A stretch of DNA of 5,657 nt from Gammaproteobacteria bacterium (GTDB taxonomy: Bacteria; Pseudomonadota; Gammaproteobacteria; SZUA-229). Of this stretch, positions 5,165-5,657 are shown piece by piece. Positions within the stretch are counted from its first letter, which is position 1, and every line of letters begins with the position of its first letter. The notes beneath the pieces were generated by a model. That model saw only the letters and a program-made list of their open reading frames with translations, had not been told where the DNA came from and made no database searches. Location of the stretch: assembly GCA_029287815.1 (NCBI GenBank), contig JARFQK010000339.1, positions 1 through 5,657 of the forward strand, given 5' to 3'. Both the position numbers and the translations under genes were made by a program.

Positions 5165-5326
5165 ATGAAACAAGTCAACTTAGCCCGCATGCTGCACGAA
5201 GGATTTGGATTTTACGGGCAAGCTGGCAAAGCAGGTTGGACGATCGCGTGCAGATTCATAGCCTTAGCTATGGATCAAGGGCGATCGTTCACGATGCGAC
5301 GCCAGATTGTTCGTAAAACCAAATAG
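5165..5326 (+). CDS. Doubtful 53-aa ORF divergent from hipBA
   Basis: An ATG-started frame of 53 codons on the plus strand, starting MKQVNLARMLHEGFGFYGQA and ending IVRKTK before TAG; the C-terminus is basic. I recognise no family. It begins 50 bp downstream of a plus-strand TATAAT within the hipB operator region, but has no visible Shine-Dalgarno. Its middle is occupied by a large nested inverted repeat (5237-5291), so the stretch may instead be a structured RNA or a remnant of an older gene. Alternatives are a chance ORF or a very small regulatory peptide. Confidence 0.2.
   Translation: MKQVNLARMLHEGFGFYGQAGKAGWTIACRFIALAMDQGRSFTMRRQIVRKTK
5237..5291 (+). repeat. Nested two-stem inverted repeat
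   Basis: The outer stem pairs ACGATCGC (5240-5247) with GCGATCGT (5281-5288) and extends by three more pairs (one G-U) to 5237/5291. The inner stem pairs GATTCATAGC (5253-5262) with GCTATGGATC (5267-5276) through ten pairs, one a U-G, around a CTTA tetraloop. A 5/4-nt internal loop joins the stems. Both wobble pairs form only in plus-strand RNA. No T-tract follows. It could be a structured RNA, a bidirectional mRNA end or a recombination site. Confidence 0.6.
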
Positions 5327-5504
5327 GACAAACCGTAACCGCGAATGCGTCCGTTGAATCGGGGATAAGCGACGGATACATATATAAATTCCCGAGGATC
5401 TTCGTCCGCCTTCGTGCAACATGCGGGTTAGGAGCTTTCAAAGATCAGATTGCTTTATTTGCTAATTCTTCCGAAGGACCAATACGCTGATTCCTTCTCG
5501 CAAA
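5327..5504. other. Non-coding stretch with no recognisable feature
   Basis: I see no plausible gene, RNA gene or strong repeat here on either strand. The base composition is mixed, with a short AT-rich run near 5380-5390. Confidence 0.5.
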
Positions 5505-5518
5505 AGCCCGTTAGGGCT
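5502..5518 (-). terminator. Weak intrinsic terminator-like hairpin, minus strand
   Basis: On the minus strand AGCCC-TAAC-GGGCT forms a 5-bp stem with a 4-nt loop, followed by TTT (a run of four T counting the last stem base). It would end transcription of a minus-strand gene lying beyond the right edge and insulate hipBA from it. The stem and T-run are short, so efficiency is uncertain. Confidence 0.35.
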
Positions 5519-5534
5519 AATGGCACTTACTTAA

Positions 5535-5640
5535 GCCGATACGGGTTGCTTCTGTAGGAAATGTCGGCGGCAGGGAAGCCGCCGTCGAGCCTACACGGAC
5601 GTATTCACGGCGTTTTCCGGAAGAAGTAACCCGTGTCGGC
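5535..5640 (+). repeat. 106-bp structured inverted-repeat element
   Basis: The 19-nt ends GCCGATACGGGTTGCTTCT (5535-5553) and AGAAGTAACCCGTGTCGGC (5622-5640) pair over all 19 positions in plus-strand RNA, using two wobbles (5540/5635 and 5548/5627). Inside, TGTAGG (5553-5558) can pair with CCTACA (5590-5595), sharing base 5553 with the outer stem, and GGCGGC (5566-5571) pairs with GCCGCC (5578-5583) around AGGGAA. The right part contains CACGGACGTATTCACGGCGT, which recalls dispersed intergenic hairpin repeats that I believe are common in gammaproteobacterial genomes. No ORF is enclosed, so it would be a non-autonomous element (MITE- or REP-like) or a transcript-end structure. The structure is seen; its class is inferred. 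Confidence 0.6.
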
Positions 5641-5657
5641 GGGTCGATTGCCCGACG

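Noticed and set aside
5104..5520. Integron attC-like core sites (GTTAG and CTAAC runs)
   Set aside because: The copies do not fit the GTTRRRY / RYYYAAC consensus or attC spacing, and no integrase is present.
1..5657. CRISPR array or tRNA gene
   Set aside because: No regularly spaced direct repeats and no cloverleaf with a T-loop signature were found on either strand.

Overview
The window most likely comes from a carbon-fixing (autotrophic) proteobacterium that uses alpha-carboxysomes, probably a gammaproteobacterial chemolithoautotroph. The large RuBisCO subunit is form IA and close to the carboxysomal (marine cyanobacterial / sulfur-oxidiser) type. The first residues of the small subunit resemble the carboxysomal cbbS of marine picocyanobacteria, and a CsoS1D-type tandem-BMC shell protein lies nearby. 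The taxonomic placement is inference; no rRNA or other marker is present. All confidently called genes are on the minus strand, so the biological reading order runs from right to left.

Right end (about 5100-5657): no confident protein gene. It holds an AT-rich promoter/operator region for a hipB-like gene, a 53-codon plus-strand ORF of doubtful reality that contains a large nested hairpin, a small terminator-like hairpin, and a 106-bp structured inverted repeat that looks like a dispersed intergenic repeat.

Middle right (3345-5092): a HipBA-type toxin-antitoxin pair, with a short XRE-family HTH antitoxin (hipB-like) followed by a HipA-family kinase that keeps the recognisable kinase motifs. 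It is bounded on both sides by AT-rich DNA.

Middle left (1873-3067): csoS1D (tandem BMC-domain carboxysome shell protein with a gated pore) followed 4 bp later by a Nudix hydrolase, evidently one transcription unit. The stretch upstream of csoS1D carries a candidate promoter and two inverted repeats.

Left end (1-1518): cbbL, and the first 16 codons of cbbS, which runs off the window. The 354-bp region upstream of cbbL holds repeated TATAGAC and ATGATTC motifs and a LysR/CbbR-like TTA-N7-TAA site. A strong RNA hairpin encloses the cbbL stop codon before cbbS.

Together, csoS1D and cbbLS encode shell and cargo of an alpha-carboxysome, whose remaining genes (csoS2, carbonic anhydrase, other shell proteins) would be expected to the left of the window. 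The most striking point is a substitution in cbbL: the normally invariant second lysine of the catalytic IKPK motif (spinach K177) is threonine, and the preceding conserved cysteine (C172) is alanine. Second is the csoS1D-Nudix pairing, which recalls the csoS1D-ham1 pairing of marine cyanobacteria and suggests a nucleotide-type hydrolase recurrently linked to carboxysomes.
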